A program made the position numbers and the translations under genes. This document shows positions 17,040 through 24,676 of a stretch of DNA of 64,000 nucleotides, piece by piece; within the stretch, counting starts at the first letter, position 1; every line of letters starts with the position of its first letter. Origin of the DNA: JAVJQS01 sp040218815. Lineage in GTDB: Bacteria > Bacteroidota > Bacteroidia > Flavobacteriales_E > Vicingaceae. The notes beneath the pieces were generated by a model, which made no database searches, had not been told where the DNA came from, and was given only the letters and a program-made list of their open reading frames with translations. The DNA is taken from the NCBI GenBank assembly GCA_040218815.1, contig JAVJQS010000004.1, positions 310,001-374,000 on the forward strand, written 5' to 3'.

Positions 17040-18309
17040 CTTTTTCTAATTTGATGGCCTTTTTTCCTAGTTGTTTGATTTCATTCTCGCTGATCATTTC
17101 ATTTAAAAAACGTACAAGTTTTGCAAAGTCAGGTAAGATAAAATCCCCTTTACCTGTCCAAGATAAGTCCTTATCGGGCTCATCTGAATCTTCAATTGGT
17201 GCATCTTCGTCAAAATAGAAGTTAATTAGTACAGTATCATCATTTGAAGGCTCGGTTTTTAACATCCAGTCGCCATACTTGCAACCTATTATCGCCCCTT
17301 TCGAACCAAAAAGAGAAATTTTTGAACTCTCATGAGCTAATTTAGCTAGCTTAGAATCGGATTTAATTGGTGCTCCTTTATCAAAAATCAATCCTATAAC
17401 ATGAGATGTAGTATTAGTTTTTAAAGATGAAATTATTCGTGAATTGATATGTTCATCTCCCCATGAATAGCCGCATGTTATAAGAATAGAGTCATCCTGT
17501 TTTAAAAAATTCGATAATCTATCAAGCAAACTTTCATAAGGCTGTTTTTTAGAATCTTTATATTTTAAACTAGATGGATAGATTAATATATCGTCATCGT
17601 CAGGATCAACTCTCAATATTTTTTCAGTTTCCTTGTCATAGTGCCAACCTAATGATCCATGAATTTTCCAAAGCTTTGTTTGATTGTTTAAGAAGGCAAA
17701 ATCTTCTACCGATTCAGGATTAAAAAATGGTCTTAAACTACCACAAAAACCGTCATAATAAGGGACTTCTTTGCACTCTAAACCAAGTTCAAATAAAAAA
17801 TCATAATTAGTTGTAAATAATTCTATCGGATATTTTCTCTCAGCTTGTCCAATCCATTTAGCAAAATCAGTATGCACTAAATTTTCAATTTTATCAATTG
17901 GTACAATTTTTCCAGTTTTATCGTCTCTATGAACGCTTACAGCCTTTCTTACCTTTGTTTTGATGTTTTTTATTAAATCCTCAAAGTCCTTCTTTTCTAG
18001 TTTGTTCAGTTTGCTATTCCCTATGAAAGAAGCTTTTAATTCTAAATTTGATAAAATAGTTTCTATGTTAAATTTATCTTCTCCTAACTCTATCTTAATC
18101 TCATCAAGAGCGGACTTATATTCTTTCTTTTCTGTGCCTATTTCTTTAACAATACTAGTCGTCATTTGACCAATAGCAGGAACTATTAACTCTTCATTTG
18201 CTAAGGAGCTACCAGCCCCAAATAAAAACCCGATTCGCTTTTTATCCGAAATCAATATTTGTTGAATTCCTCTTATATATTCGGCAGGGTCATGACTTTT
18301 ATCACTCAT
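17026..18309 (-). CDS. SIR2-domain (SIR2_2) NADase-type protein
   Basis: A 427-residue protein with the SIR2 Rossmann signature of the defence-associated branch: GAGSS (31-35), TTNYD (166-170), the active-site His in KIHGSLGW (H218) and GYSWGDEHIN (280-289). A C-terminal extension (about 300-427) is acidic and of unknown fold. Defence SIR2 proteins hydrolyse NAD+ and so stop growth of infected cells. It is the first gene of a minus-strand operon and overlaps the HerA gene by 14 bases. Its upstream region is shared with the divergent gene at 18424 and carries a 22-bp palindrome. Confidence 0.9.
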   Translation of the reverse strand: MSDKSHDPAEYIRGIQQILISDKKRIGFLFGAGSSLANEELIVPAIGQMTTSIVKEIGTEKKEYKSALDEIKIELGEDKFNIETILSNLELKASFIGNSKLNKLEKKDFEDLIKNIKTKVRKAVSVHRDDKTGKIVPIDKIENLVHTDFAKWIGQAERKYPIELFTTNYDFLFELGLECKEVPYYDGFCGSLRPFFNPESVEDFAFLNNQTKLWKIHGSLGWHYDKETEKILRVDPDDDDILIYPSSLKYKDSKKQPYESLLDRLSNFLKQDDSILITCGYSWGDEHINSRIISSLKTNTTSHVIGLIFDKGAPIKSDSKLAKLAHESSKISLFGSKGAIIGCKYGDWMLKTEPSNDDTVLINFYFDEDAPIEDSDEPDKDLSWTGKGDFILPDFAKLVRFLNEMISENEIKQLGKKAIKLEKDAKK

Positions 18310-18360
18310 AAGATTTGATTAGTTTAATCGGTTCAATTTAGGAAATAAAAACTTTAAAAG

Positions 18361-18382
18361 AAATGAGTATTTATACTCATTT
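18361..18382. promoter_or_regulatory. 22-bp palindrome between divergent genes, candidate operator
   Basis: Arms AAATGAGTAT (18361-18370) and ATACTCATTT (18373-18382) are perfect complements with a TT centre. It lies in the 114-base gap between the SIR2 operon start (18309) and the divergent gene (18424), the position expected for a dimeric repressor or activator site controlling both. No transcription-factor gene is next to it, so the regulator is unknown. Confidence 0.55.
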
Positions 18383-18423
18383 TTAGAGTTACAAAAACAC
18401 TTACTTTAATAAGTAGAAGAGAT

Positions 18424-19242
18424 ATGGATAGTAAATCTTTTGAGGACTCGGTTACTAAGATATTAAATCAAGTAGTTAAAATTGGCAACGAATCTATTGA
18501 AAAGTTAAATGATCAAGCTTTTAAAGATGCTTGGAGTTTAATGCTTGCAGATTTATTGGTAAGGTTTAATCTTGGTATCAATTCTTCTACTTACCTATTA
18601 AGAGAATTTGGCAATTCAAATTCAGGTAGGTATTCCATAATGACAATACTAAGGTCAACTACTCTTGACTTTCTTATTTTGAGCTACTTATTTACTTACT
18701 ATTTCAAGGCCTTGGAAAGTAAATCAAATGAAGACGAAAAAATTTTCAATAATCAGGTATTTAGTTTTATCGGAGATCAACTAAAACATCAAATCAAGCA
18801 ATTTAAACTTTTGTCTGATCACAAAAAAATAACTAAAAAGCAGTATTTAGCCTCATTAAGGAATTTGGCTTTAAGGTATCCAGAGTTTATATCCATAGAC
18901 ATTACAGCAGATGATCCATTTAAGTCCTTAAAGAATAAAAAGAAACCACCTTCAAGTGAGACAATATTCAAACACCTTTATTCCAATAAAATGACTAGGG
19001 ATGAATCGCAAATGTATTTTCATTATGATACTTTCTCAAAAGTAGAACACTATGGAATTTTTAGCAGAGGGTTAATTCAAGATGATACTATAATGCCTAT
19101 AATCTTACATACTATAAAATTTATTATCCTAGGACACTATCGTTGTCATAAGTTTATTGACAAAAACTTTGGATTACTAGACAACTCGATATTAATTAAT
19201 GACTTAGGAACAGAATTCAAAGAATTAATTAAAGATATATAA
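18424..19242 (+). CDS. Helical protein divergent from the SIR2-HerA operon, DUF5677-like
   Basis: A 272-residue, mostly alpha-helical protein with no signal peptide. The layout (a helix pair around residues 40-75 with NSGRYSIMTILRSTTLDFL, a hydrophobic helix FLILSYLFTYYF, and a later SKVEHYG segment) resembles, loosely, the DUF5677 family of helical proteins often found in accessory regions. No HEPN-type RxxxxH motif is seen. It shares its promoter region with the SIR2 operon, which suggests a common control or function, for example as an additional component or an immunity/regulatory factor. Confidence 0.6.
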   Translation: MDSKSFEDSVTKILNQVVKIGNESIEKLNDQAFKDAWSLMLADLLVRFNLGINSSTYLLREFGNSNSGRYSIMTILRSTTLDFLILSYLFTYYFKALESKSNEDEKIFNNQVFSFIGDQLKHQIKQFKLLSDHKKITKKQYLASLRNLALRYPEFISIDITADDPFKSLKNKKKPPSSETIFKHLYSNKMTRDESQMYFHYDTFSKVEHYGIFSRGLIQDDTIMPIILHTIKFIILGHYRCHKFIDKNFGLLDNSILINDLGTEFKELIKDI

Positions 19243-19424
19243 CCTCCCCTATTCCATACACTTTTGCTCCGCAGGCTCTGCAAAAAAGTATTGCATGCCT
19301 ACCCAGAATTTAAGAGAATTAAAACTTGCCCTCATTCTCAAAAAAAGTGAAAACTACAACGCTATAAATTCTGTCACAGTTTTGTTTGTCCTGAAGGCCA
19401 AAAACTCCGCCAAAATTTCTCTCC

Positions 19425-19443
19425 CTGTTATTTAACATAACAG
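19425..19443. repeat. Short palindrome related to the island repeats
   Basis: CTGTTAT (19425-19431) and ATAACAG (19437-19443) are a perfect 7-bp inverted repeat around TTAAC. The core TTATTTAACATAA is shared with the recombinase-end repeat (11938-11949) and, inverted, with the end of the 129-bp element. It lies in the 223-base gap between 19243 and 19465, where no gene is seen. Confidence 0.5.
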
Positions 19444-19465
19444 AGTGCATTATAAAGCATTAGCA

Positions 19466-20233
19466 TCACCAACTTCCCCCCGCTCCTCCACCTCCAAATG
19501 AGCCACCACCGAAGCCACCAAATCCACTCCCTGAATAAGAATGGAAACTACCAACAGCAGCAGCACCAATAACCATATTTTCCGTATTGAAACCACTCCA
19601 GTTTTTCGTTAGAAAATTTAAAATTCCTGTATTTTTAAAGAGTTTACTTCTATCTACTTTAGTTAAGTAAAGTATTAAATTCATCAAACCATAGAAAAAA
19701 GCACAGTTTATTGAAATTATATAAATGAAAAACCGGATGTAAGCAGCCGTTAAAATACTTCCAACCATAAATAGACCTAAACCAAAATTAATAATTGTAG
19801 ATAGAGTGAAAATTGTTATAAATAACAGCAGCACCAAACCACTGAAGATGAACAGGAAAATAAAGTGAATTCTTACTGGTTGGTCTAGCTTCTTAAAGAC
19901 ATCTTTTTTTGATAAAAATTTCCCCAAATACAACTTTATAAATCCTTCTTCTATTCTATCTGCGTAATACAAATACTTGCGCTTAGTCAGTTTCGCATTA
20001 TTTTCATAAAAGAGTATTTTTTGTCGAGCTGAATTAAACTTCTTTTTCTTGATAATTTCAAGTTGAGAGAGATCTTCCAATGCTTCTTCAAAGCTTCTAC
20101 TTTTATTAAAACAAGCTTTATCTAAGGGAGTGCAGCTTTTATTTAAAAAGTAAAATATGTTGTAAATGAATGAGATAGACCAAAGTCCTATTAGCAAATA
20201 TGCGAAATATAGAATAGCAGATTCAAAAGTCAT
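19466..20233 (-). CDS. Membrane protein with glycine-rich GGSW tail
   Basis: A 255-residue protein with an N-terminal helix (about 8-29), a cytoplasmic charged region (about 35-120), two or three central membrane helices (about 123-145, 150-170 and 175-195) and a C-terminal glycine/serine-rich tail ending GGGGAGGSW. Such tails are typical of DUF2207/TPM-type bacterial membrane proteins; the catalytic or TPM domain itself is not seen. It stands alone between island repeats. Function unknown. Confidence 0.6.
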   Translation of the reverse strand: MTFESAILYFAYLLIGLWSISFIYNIFYFLNKSCTPLDKACFNKSRSFEEALEDLSQLEIIKKKKFNSARQKILFYENNAKLTKRKYLYYADRIEEGFIKLYLGKFLSKKDVFKKLDQPVRIHFIFLFIFSGLVLLLFITIFTLSTIINFGLGLFMVGSILTAAYIRFFIYIISINCAFFYGLMNLILYLTKVDRSKLFKNTGILNFLTKNWSGFNTENMVIGAAAVGSFHSYSGSGFGGFGGGSFGGGGAGGSW

Positions 20234-20397
20234 TTTACATTATCAAATATAAAGTCCTGTTTCTTACTACAAAAGGATATCAAGAACTAATTTGATAAGT
20301 TCCCCTATTACGTAAACTTTTACTCATTTCATGTCTTTCGCTTTGTTGTATTTGTGAACTCCATTGGTCATGATTTTGGGGAATTGAAGGGTTATAA

Positions 20398-20507
20398 TCA
20401 CGCCAAACGAAGTTCGCGAACACCCGAAAGAATAGAAACTCTTGTGAGCAAAATTTAATGCTGCGCTATTTAACACCTCGGAATACTCGGTGTATCGCAT
20501 AACGCAG
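20398..20507. repeat. Island repeat, copy D
   Basis: On the plus strand TCACGCCAAACGAAGTTCGC leads to CTCTTGTGAGCAAAATTTAA, then a hairpin region CTGCGCTATTTAAC ... ATAACGCAG whose outer arms CTGCG/CGCAG pair, with an inner CACC/GGTG stem. Copy E (21794-21932) shares the same blocks in the same order. Together with 3' flanking AT-rich DNA it fills the 399-base gap 20234-20632, which has no gene. Confidence 0.65.
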
Positions 20508-20632
20508 TTAATTATGAGACAGATTTTTGAATTTCATAATTCGCATTATGTTAACTTGTGAAGTTGCCAGTTTATTTTGATTTTAGCATTCGATTATTTA
20601 CTATGAAAATTTGATAATTATTTGAATCAATT

Positions 20633-21193
20633 TTAGGCTAATTCTATATTCAAATCCTCTTCATTTAAGTGTAATTGAGGTTTGTTTAATTTTTTTATTG
20701 TTTGCCTAATTCTTAATGCTTCCGATTCTTCAATAATTGGAAGCATTAAGTCATTAAAATCAATATTTAAAAGCCTGTTTACAATCACTATATCATTCTT
20801 AGATAGAGGTCTAACTCCATTTATTAGCTCTGACATATAATTCTTTCTATGCCCAAGAATTTCAGCTAAATCATTTTGGATTAAATCTCTATCATTCAGT
20901 GCTTTTCTAATTAGTTGTTTTCTACGTTGAATAAAATGGTCTTGGTATTGAATTAAATTCTCAGCATAATCACTCGATCTAATTTGTTCTTCATTAACTT
21001 TACTTTCATCTGACCAGAATTCAGCTTCATACTCTTCAATTAAATTAGCCAAATGAACCCTTAAAGTTTTTAGTGAAGGATCATTTTTTATTAGTGGACG
21101 TAATTTATTATAAAGAGAGCTTGCTTGTTCAAGTTCAAACTCATTTTCAATTCTAGATATCTTTAAAATATTATCTAAGCTAAATTTTTTCAT
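20633..21193 (-). CDS. higA: HigA-type antitoxin with Xre-family helix-turn-helix
   Basis: A 186-residue protein. Residues about 105-160 form an Xre-type HTH (QNDLAEILGHRKNYMSEL-style helix-turn-helix followed by NGVRPLSKNDI), and the N-terminal half is helical and acidic, consistent with the toxin-neutralising part. It starts 10 bases downstream of the HigB frame, in the toxin-first order typical of higBA operons. It would bind both its promoter and the toxin. The antitoxin frame is intact although the toxin frame is interrupted. Confidence 0.8.
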   Translation of the reverse strand: MKKFSLDNILKISRIENEFELEQASSLYNKLRPLIKNDPSLKTLRVHLANLIEEYEAEFWSDESKVNEEQIRSSDYAENLIQYQDHFIQRRKQLIRKALNDRDLIQNDLAEILGHRKNYMSELINGVRPLSKNDIVIVNRLLNIDFNDLMLPIIEESEALRIRQTIKKLNKPQLHLNEEDLNIELA

Positions 21194-21203
21194 TTATTTT
21201 ATT

Positions 21204-21562
21204 TTATTCAATGTATCCTCGATCTCTTAACCATGCGTTAATTGTATTCTTATTATTCTTAAAAACTCTTTCATATTCATCATGAGAACCAACCCAAATA
21301 ACATTTGCTACACCAGAATCTAAATCATCACTTTCATTATATTCAACTAATGCCATAGTTCTATGAATATTTATATTAAAAAAAAGTATCCATCATTATG
21401 CACACAGTCTGCATCTGTTCTATCATTAATAACATCATCTTTGTTTTTCCAAACAGCTTGCTTTAAATCTAAAATAAAATTATCAACGGCCTTTACAAGT
21501 TTTAAATTGCCCTTATTTTTCTTTTTAAGCTTAGTTAAAAGTTTTAATCCTAATAATTTCAA
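21204..21562 (-). pseudogene. higB: HigB-family toxin, frame interrupted at an 8-T run
   Basis: The first part (from a TTG at 21562) encodes KLLGLKLLTKLKKKNKGN through DADCVHNDGYFF; the second encodes NIHRTMALVEYNE through WLRDRGYIE, stopping at 21204-21206. Together they give a HigB-type mRNA-interferase toxin of about 120 residues. The two parts are joined at a run of eight T on the coding strand (21378-21385); one extra T would restore a single frame. The TTG start is forced by an upstream in-frame stop. This is a real inactivation, slippage-based phase variation, or a sequencing error. Confidence 0.75.
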
Positions 21563-21793
21563 ATAGTTTTGATTTAATTAAGTACAAATATACAAAAGTT
21601 CCATTAATTGTGGAACTTAAGGTTCAAATATGTATTTCCCTCCATACTCCACACACATACGCTTCCTCTGCCCTCCACCAAAAAAGTGTTTACTAAATTA
21701 CGTCATGATTGTCTTTATCTCGCTTCTCTCCTATTTCTAATAGTCTAATAGGTGTAGGTGCATGTGAACAAACCTTTGACCGCGGGCTTAAAA

Positions 21794-21932
21794 TCACGCC
21801 AAACAAAGTTCATGAACCACTTAAAAAATAGAATGAAGTGAATAAACGAAATTCGCAAACACCCGCTCTTGTGAGCAAAATTTAATGCTTCGCTATTTAA
21901 CTCCTCGGAACTTTCGGTGCACAGCATAACGT
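21794..21932. repeat. Island repeat, copy E
   Basis: It shares with copy D the blocks TCACGCCAAAC, CACCCG, CTCTTGTGAGCAAAATTTAA, GCTATTTAAC, CCTCGGAA and GCATAACG in the same order, with an extra stretch after the first block. It lies between the TA locus and the SRPBCC/ArsR operon. An open frame across it (21745-21927, minus) looks like a chance reading of the repeat. Confidence 0.65.
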
Positions 21933-21961
21933 AGTAAATTATAATTCATTTTTAATAATAC

Positions 21962-22018
21962 GCAACTAATTAGTTGCATTTAAATTTAATTACGCTATAT
22001 TTGCAACCTAATAGTTGC
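21962..22018 (+). promoter_or_regulatory. Promoter with two palindromic operators for the SRPBCC/ArsR operon
   Basis: The -7 element TATATTTG (21996-22003) and -33 TTG (21974-21976) are 19 bases apart, a textbook Bacteroidota promoter. GCAACTAATTAGTTGC (21962-21977, perfect palindrome) overlaps the -33 element, and GCAACctaataGTTGC (22003-22018) overlaps the transcription start. The shared GCAAC/GTTGC half-sites point to binding by the ArsR-type repressor encoded in the operon, giving autoregulation. Confidence 0.75.
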
Positions 22019-22038
22019 ATATAATCAAACCTATAAAA

Positions 22039-22464
22039 ATGAAAACAGACCAAACAACGGACAGCATAGTCAAATCACAATGGTTCAAACAGCCAATAGA
22101 TAAAGTATGGAAGGCTATCACAGAAAATAATCAAGTATCTCAATGGCTTGTGCCCACAAACTTTAAGGCTGAAGTAGGATTTAATTACTATCTGCAAGAT
22201 CCAAAAGGAGAATGTAATGTAGTTACTGGAACCGTTAAAAAAGCGACCCCCTACTCTTTGGAGTATACATGGATAAATGAAGAAGTCAAAGAAGTAGAAA
22301 CCTTGGTAAGCTGGGAATTAATTGAAGAAAAAGGTGGAACTTTACTCAAAATGGCGCACAGTGGAATAGCTAAATACCAGGAAGCTGTTAAGGCTAAAAT
22401 GGCAGAAAGTTATACCGCAGGATGGAATAGATGTTTTGACAATATTACTTCTCTATTAAAATAA
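22039..22464 (+). CDS. SRPBCC / AHSA1-family protein
   Basis: A 141-residue START-like (AHSA1) domain protein: FKQPIDKVWKAITENNQVSQWL at the N-terminus, a beta sheet with YTWINEEV and TLVSWELIEEKGGTLLKM, and a long C-terminal helix. Such proteins bind hydrophobic ligands in a cavity and are often paired with ArsR regulators. ATG 22039 is preferred: an upstream TTG at 22015 lies inside the second operator. Its stop overlaps the ArsR gene start. The ligand is unknown. Confidence 0.85.
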   Translation: MKTDQTTDSIVKSQWFKQPIDKVWKAITENNQVSQWLVPTNFKAEVGFNYYLQDPKGECNVVTGTVKKATPYSLEYTWINEEVKEVETLVSWELIEEKGGTLLKMAHSGIAKYQEAVKAKMAESYTAGWNRCFDNITSLLK

Positions 22465-22784
22465 TGTCTAAAAAAAGAGACCAAATTTTTAAAGCTATTG
22501 CTGACCCCACAAGAAGGGAAATTTTTCATCTTCTAATTATGGGGTCGGCACTTTCTATTACTCAATTGTCTAGTCATTTTGATATTAGTAGACAAGGAAT
22601 TACTAAGCACGTGAAGCTCTTAGAAGAAGCCAAAATGGTGAATCTAGAAAAAGAAGGGAGAGAACGCATATGCTATGCCCAAGCAAAAGCTCTCAAAGAA
22701 GTTAAGGAATGGCTTTCTTTCTATGATGTATTTTGGGATGATAAATTATCTGCTTTGGAAGATCATTTGAATAAACAGGCTTAA
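22464..22784 (+). CDS. ArsR-family winged-helix repressor
   Basis: A 106-residue ArsR/SmtB-fold regulator: KAIADPTRREIFHLL (residues 10-24) and the recognition region LSSHFDISRQGITKHVKLLEEA, followed by a wing (LEKEGRERICYA). No cysteine metal site of the ELCVCDL type is seen, so it is the AHSA1-linked rather than the metal-sensing branch. It overlaps the SRPBCC gene by one base. It probably binds the two GCAAC/GTTGC palindromes upstream of the operon. Confidence 0.88.
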   Translation: MSKKRDQIFKAIADPTRREIFHLLIMGSALSITQLSSHFDISRQGITKHVKLLEEAKMVNLEKEGRERICYAQAKALKEVKEWLSFYDVFWDDKLSALEDHLNKQA

Positions 22785-22810
22785 AATCATGCCTAACAAA
22801 GTCCTGTCAT

Positions 22811-22944
22811 ACCAATTAAGTTTTGAAATGCCGTATTTAAATTATAGTTGAGATTTTCAAAACGTAGAATTGGTAAATGCCGAATAGTTAATTAACGAGC
22901 AAACAAGGAACGAAGTGTGCGACATTATAAAACTACATCGGTAT
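22811..22944. repeat. Hairpin plus 77-bp dispersed repeat, copy F
   Basis: ACCAATTaaGTTTTGAAA (22811-22828) pairs with TTTCAAAACgtagAATTGGT (22855-22874). The segment 22868-22944, from AATTGGTAAATGCCGAA through GAGCAAACAAGGAACGAAGT and GCGAC to ATCGGTAT, matches 48368-48445 in the same orientation and block order. It is non-coding in both places and marks the right edge of the accessory island. Confidence 0.65.
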
Positions 22945-22985
22945 TATTTTAGAATTTTGTTAAAGAACTACCAGTTTTTCCAAGC

Positions 22986-24293
22986 TTACCTTTTCAAAAG
23001 CTTTTTTGTTAATTGTTGCTGTTCTTCGGTTATAACTTTTAGAATGTAAGTTCCTTTAGGAAGCTCAGATACATCAAGTTGTGTTTGTTGTGAAGAAAAA
23101 GACTGGATCAAACGACCATGAATATCCATTAGTTGTATAGATTTTACAGCTATAGCTTCTAATCCATCAAGATAAACTAAATCTTTCGCAGGGTTGGGAT
23201 AAACTTGCCATTGGAGCAGCGTTTGATTTACTTCGCTTAATGTGGTTAAAATAGTTGTTTTCATTACCAAACCGCTATCCCCTGCAACATAAGCTGTCCC
23301 ATCCTCTAAAATCTGAGCGGCATTTAAAGGCTGTAAGGCTGTGTCAAAACTCCAGGTACTATCTTTTTGAATTAGAATTGCTCCGGAAGTCACGTTATTG
23401 GTGGCAGCTGCAATTCCAATTCCGTTTTCTAAAAAACTAAACTCGTTTAGTTTTGGATTAAGGAATATAGTATAGCTTCTATCTATAGAAAAGGTTTTTC
23501 CTGAATCAACTGAAACATACATGTTGTTGGAATTTCTGTTTGTGGAGGCATACCACTTATGATTTCCTGCATAAGCGATTGCAGCTACTCCCGAACTATC
23601 TAAAAAAATGGAGTCAGGCCTCGAAAACAATGAGTTATATTTCAATAGATAACCATTGCTATGTGAGAAAATGGTAGAAAAACTATCAGCGGCAACATCA
23701 GTAAAAGTTCCTGCTTTAAATGATTTTGAAGTGTCTGTATGAATGGTAAAAAATGGTCCGTCATTATATATGCTATAAACGGCATCTCCACTGCAATTTT
23801 GACCAAAAGTAATTAGTTGAACATATCCATTTCCTCCATTACGAGCTAAAGCTGAAAATCCTGAGTTGGAACAAAATAGACTAGAATCATTATCAATGGA
23901 ATAACCGAATTGATATGACGAAAAGCTCATGCCATCATTTCTGGTAAAAATACCATGATAGGGTTTCTCCCAACTAAGATGCAATGCAGAATCAGAATTA
24001 CTTGCATTAAAGGAGTCATTTGCCTGGAAATCAATTCCAACTATATTTCCATTATTTCCTGGTTTTTCCCCAATTGTTGGTGCAGTTAAATCTACCCAGG
24101 TCATTCCACCATCGGTAGTTTTCTTGAATAAATAATCTGCTCCAACGATATAACCTGTATCCGGATTATGAAAATATATAGCATTAATTTTTTTGGTACT
24201 ACCTGTATTTAAGGTAGTCCAATTTAAATTGCTTTGAGCTACAACCGTGGATGAAATCAGAAATACACAAAACGAGATTATATAATTTTTCAT
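22986..24293 (-). CDS. Secreted T9SS cargo protein with C-terminal sorting domain
   Basis: A protein of about 435 residues. It has a signal peptide (MKNYIISFCVFLISSTVVAQ), a beta-propeller-like N-terminal region with a Ycf48/BNR-type repeat (KINAIYFHNPDTGYIVG and TTDGGMTWVDL), and a C-terminal type IX secretion sorting domain (VYPNPAKDLVYL, ending GTYILKVITEEQQQLTKKL). The Sec pathway and then the type IX machinery would carry it to the cell surface. The start is placed at ATG 24291-24293, because the longer frame only adds six residues ahead of the signal peptide. Its substrate or binding role is unknown. Confidence 0.85.
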   Translation of the reverse strand: MKNYIISFCVFLISSTVVAQSNLNWTTLNTGSTKKINAIYFHNPDTGYIVGADYLFKKTTDGGMTWVDLTAPTIGEKPGNNGNIVGIDFQANDSFNASNSDSALHLSWEKPYHGIFTRNDGMSFSSYQFGYSIDNDSSLFCSNSGFSALARNGGNGYVQLITFGQNCSGDAVYSIYNDGPFFTIHTDTSKSFKAGTFTDVAADSFSTIFSHSNGYLLKYNSLFSRPDSIFLDSSGVAAIAYAGNHKWYASTNRNSNNMYVSVDSGKTFSIDRSYTIFLNPKLNEFSFLENGIGIAAATNNVTSGAILIQKDSTWSFDTALQPLNAAQILEDGTAYVAGDSGLVMKTTILTTLSEVNQTLLQWQVYPNPAKDLVYLDGLEAIAVKSIQLMDIHGRLIQSFSSQQTQLDVSELPKGTYILKVITEEQQQLTKKLLKR

Positions 24294-24339
24294 GGGTTTA
24301 ATTTTTATCAAAGGTCTACTTTACTTTTGCTTACTTCAT

Positions 24340-24490
24340 TGTAGATTTTATGCCATTCTCATCCATTTTTAAAAATGAACACCTCATAATAGTTATGCCG
24401 ATGTGGTACAGAAGTATCATAACTTCCTTCTTTTTTAAGTTTTACTAACTGAAAAGAAATACTCGATTCATCATCAACTAAAAAGCTAAG
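24340..24490 (-). pseudogene. Remnant of an AraC-family regulator (cupin part)
   Basis: In the otherwise gene-free 24294-24676, the minus strand encodes SFLVDDESSISFQLVKLKK and then VPHRHNYYEVFIFKNG followed by a stop, GWHKI-like residues being lost to a G-to-TGA change. The HRHNYYEVFIF pattern is the sugar-binding cupin arm of AraC-type regulators. No helix-turn-helix domain follows, so this is a decayed fragment. The remaining bases (24491-24676) show no gene. Confidence 0.5.
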
Positions 24491-24676
24491 GAGTGGTATA
24501 TTTTCGATTGGTAAAAGTTATGATTTTAATTGCATCATTTACAATTGGCTTCACATCTTCAACCTTATCGTTGAATCTATAACTCAAACTAAAAAGATTT
24601 GGGTTTAAGTTTGCAAAGCAATCATAAGATAGCTTTTATGTTGCTATTCACCTTTAACGAACGATGAAAGAGTATT

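Noticed and set aside
21745..21927. A 60-codon minus-strand frame.
   Set aside because: It coincides with island repeat E and reads repeat sequence; the matching copy D does not keep the frame.
22039..22784. Arsenic or metal resistance for the ArsR operon.
   Set aside because: The regulator lacks the metal-binding cysteine motif and its partner is an SRPBCC protein, not a pump or reductase.
11887..22944. A classical integron with attC sites.
   Set aside because: The recombinase lacks the integron-integrase helix, the genes are mostly oriented the same way as the recombinase, and the repeats do not show paired RYYYAAC/GTTRRRY boxes; only a loose analogy is kept as a finding.
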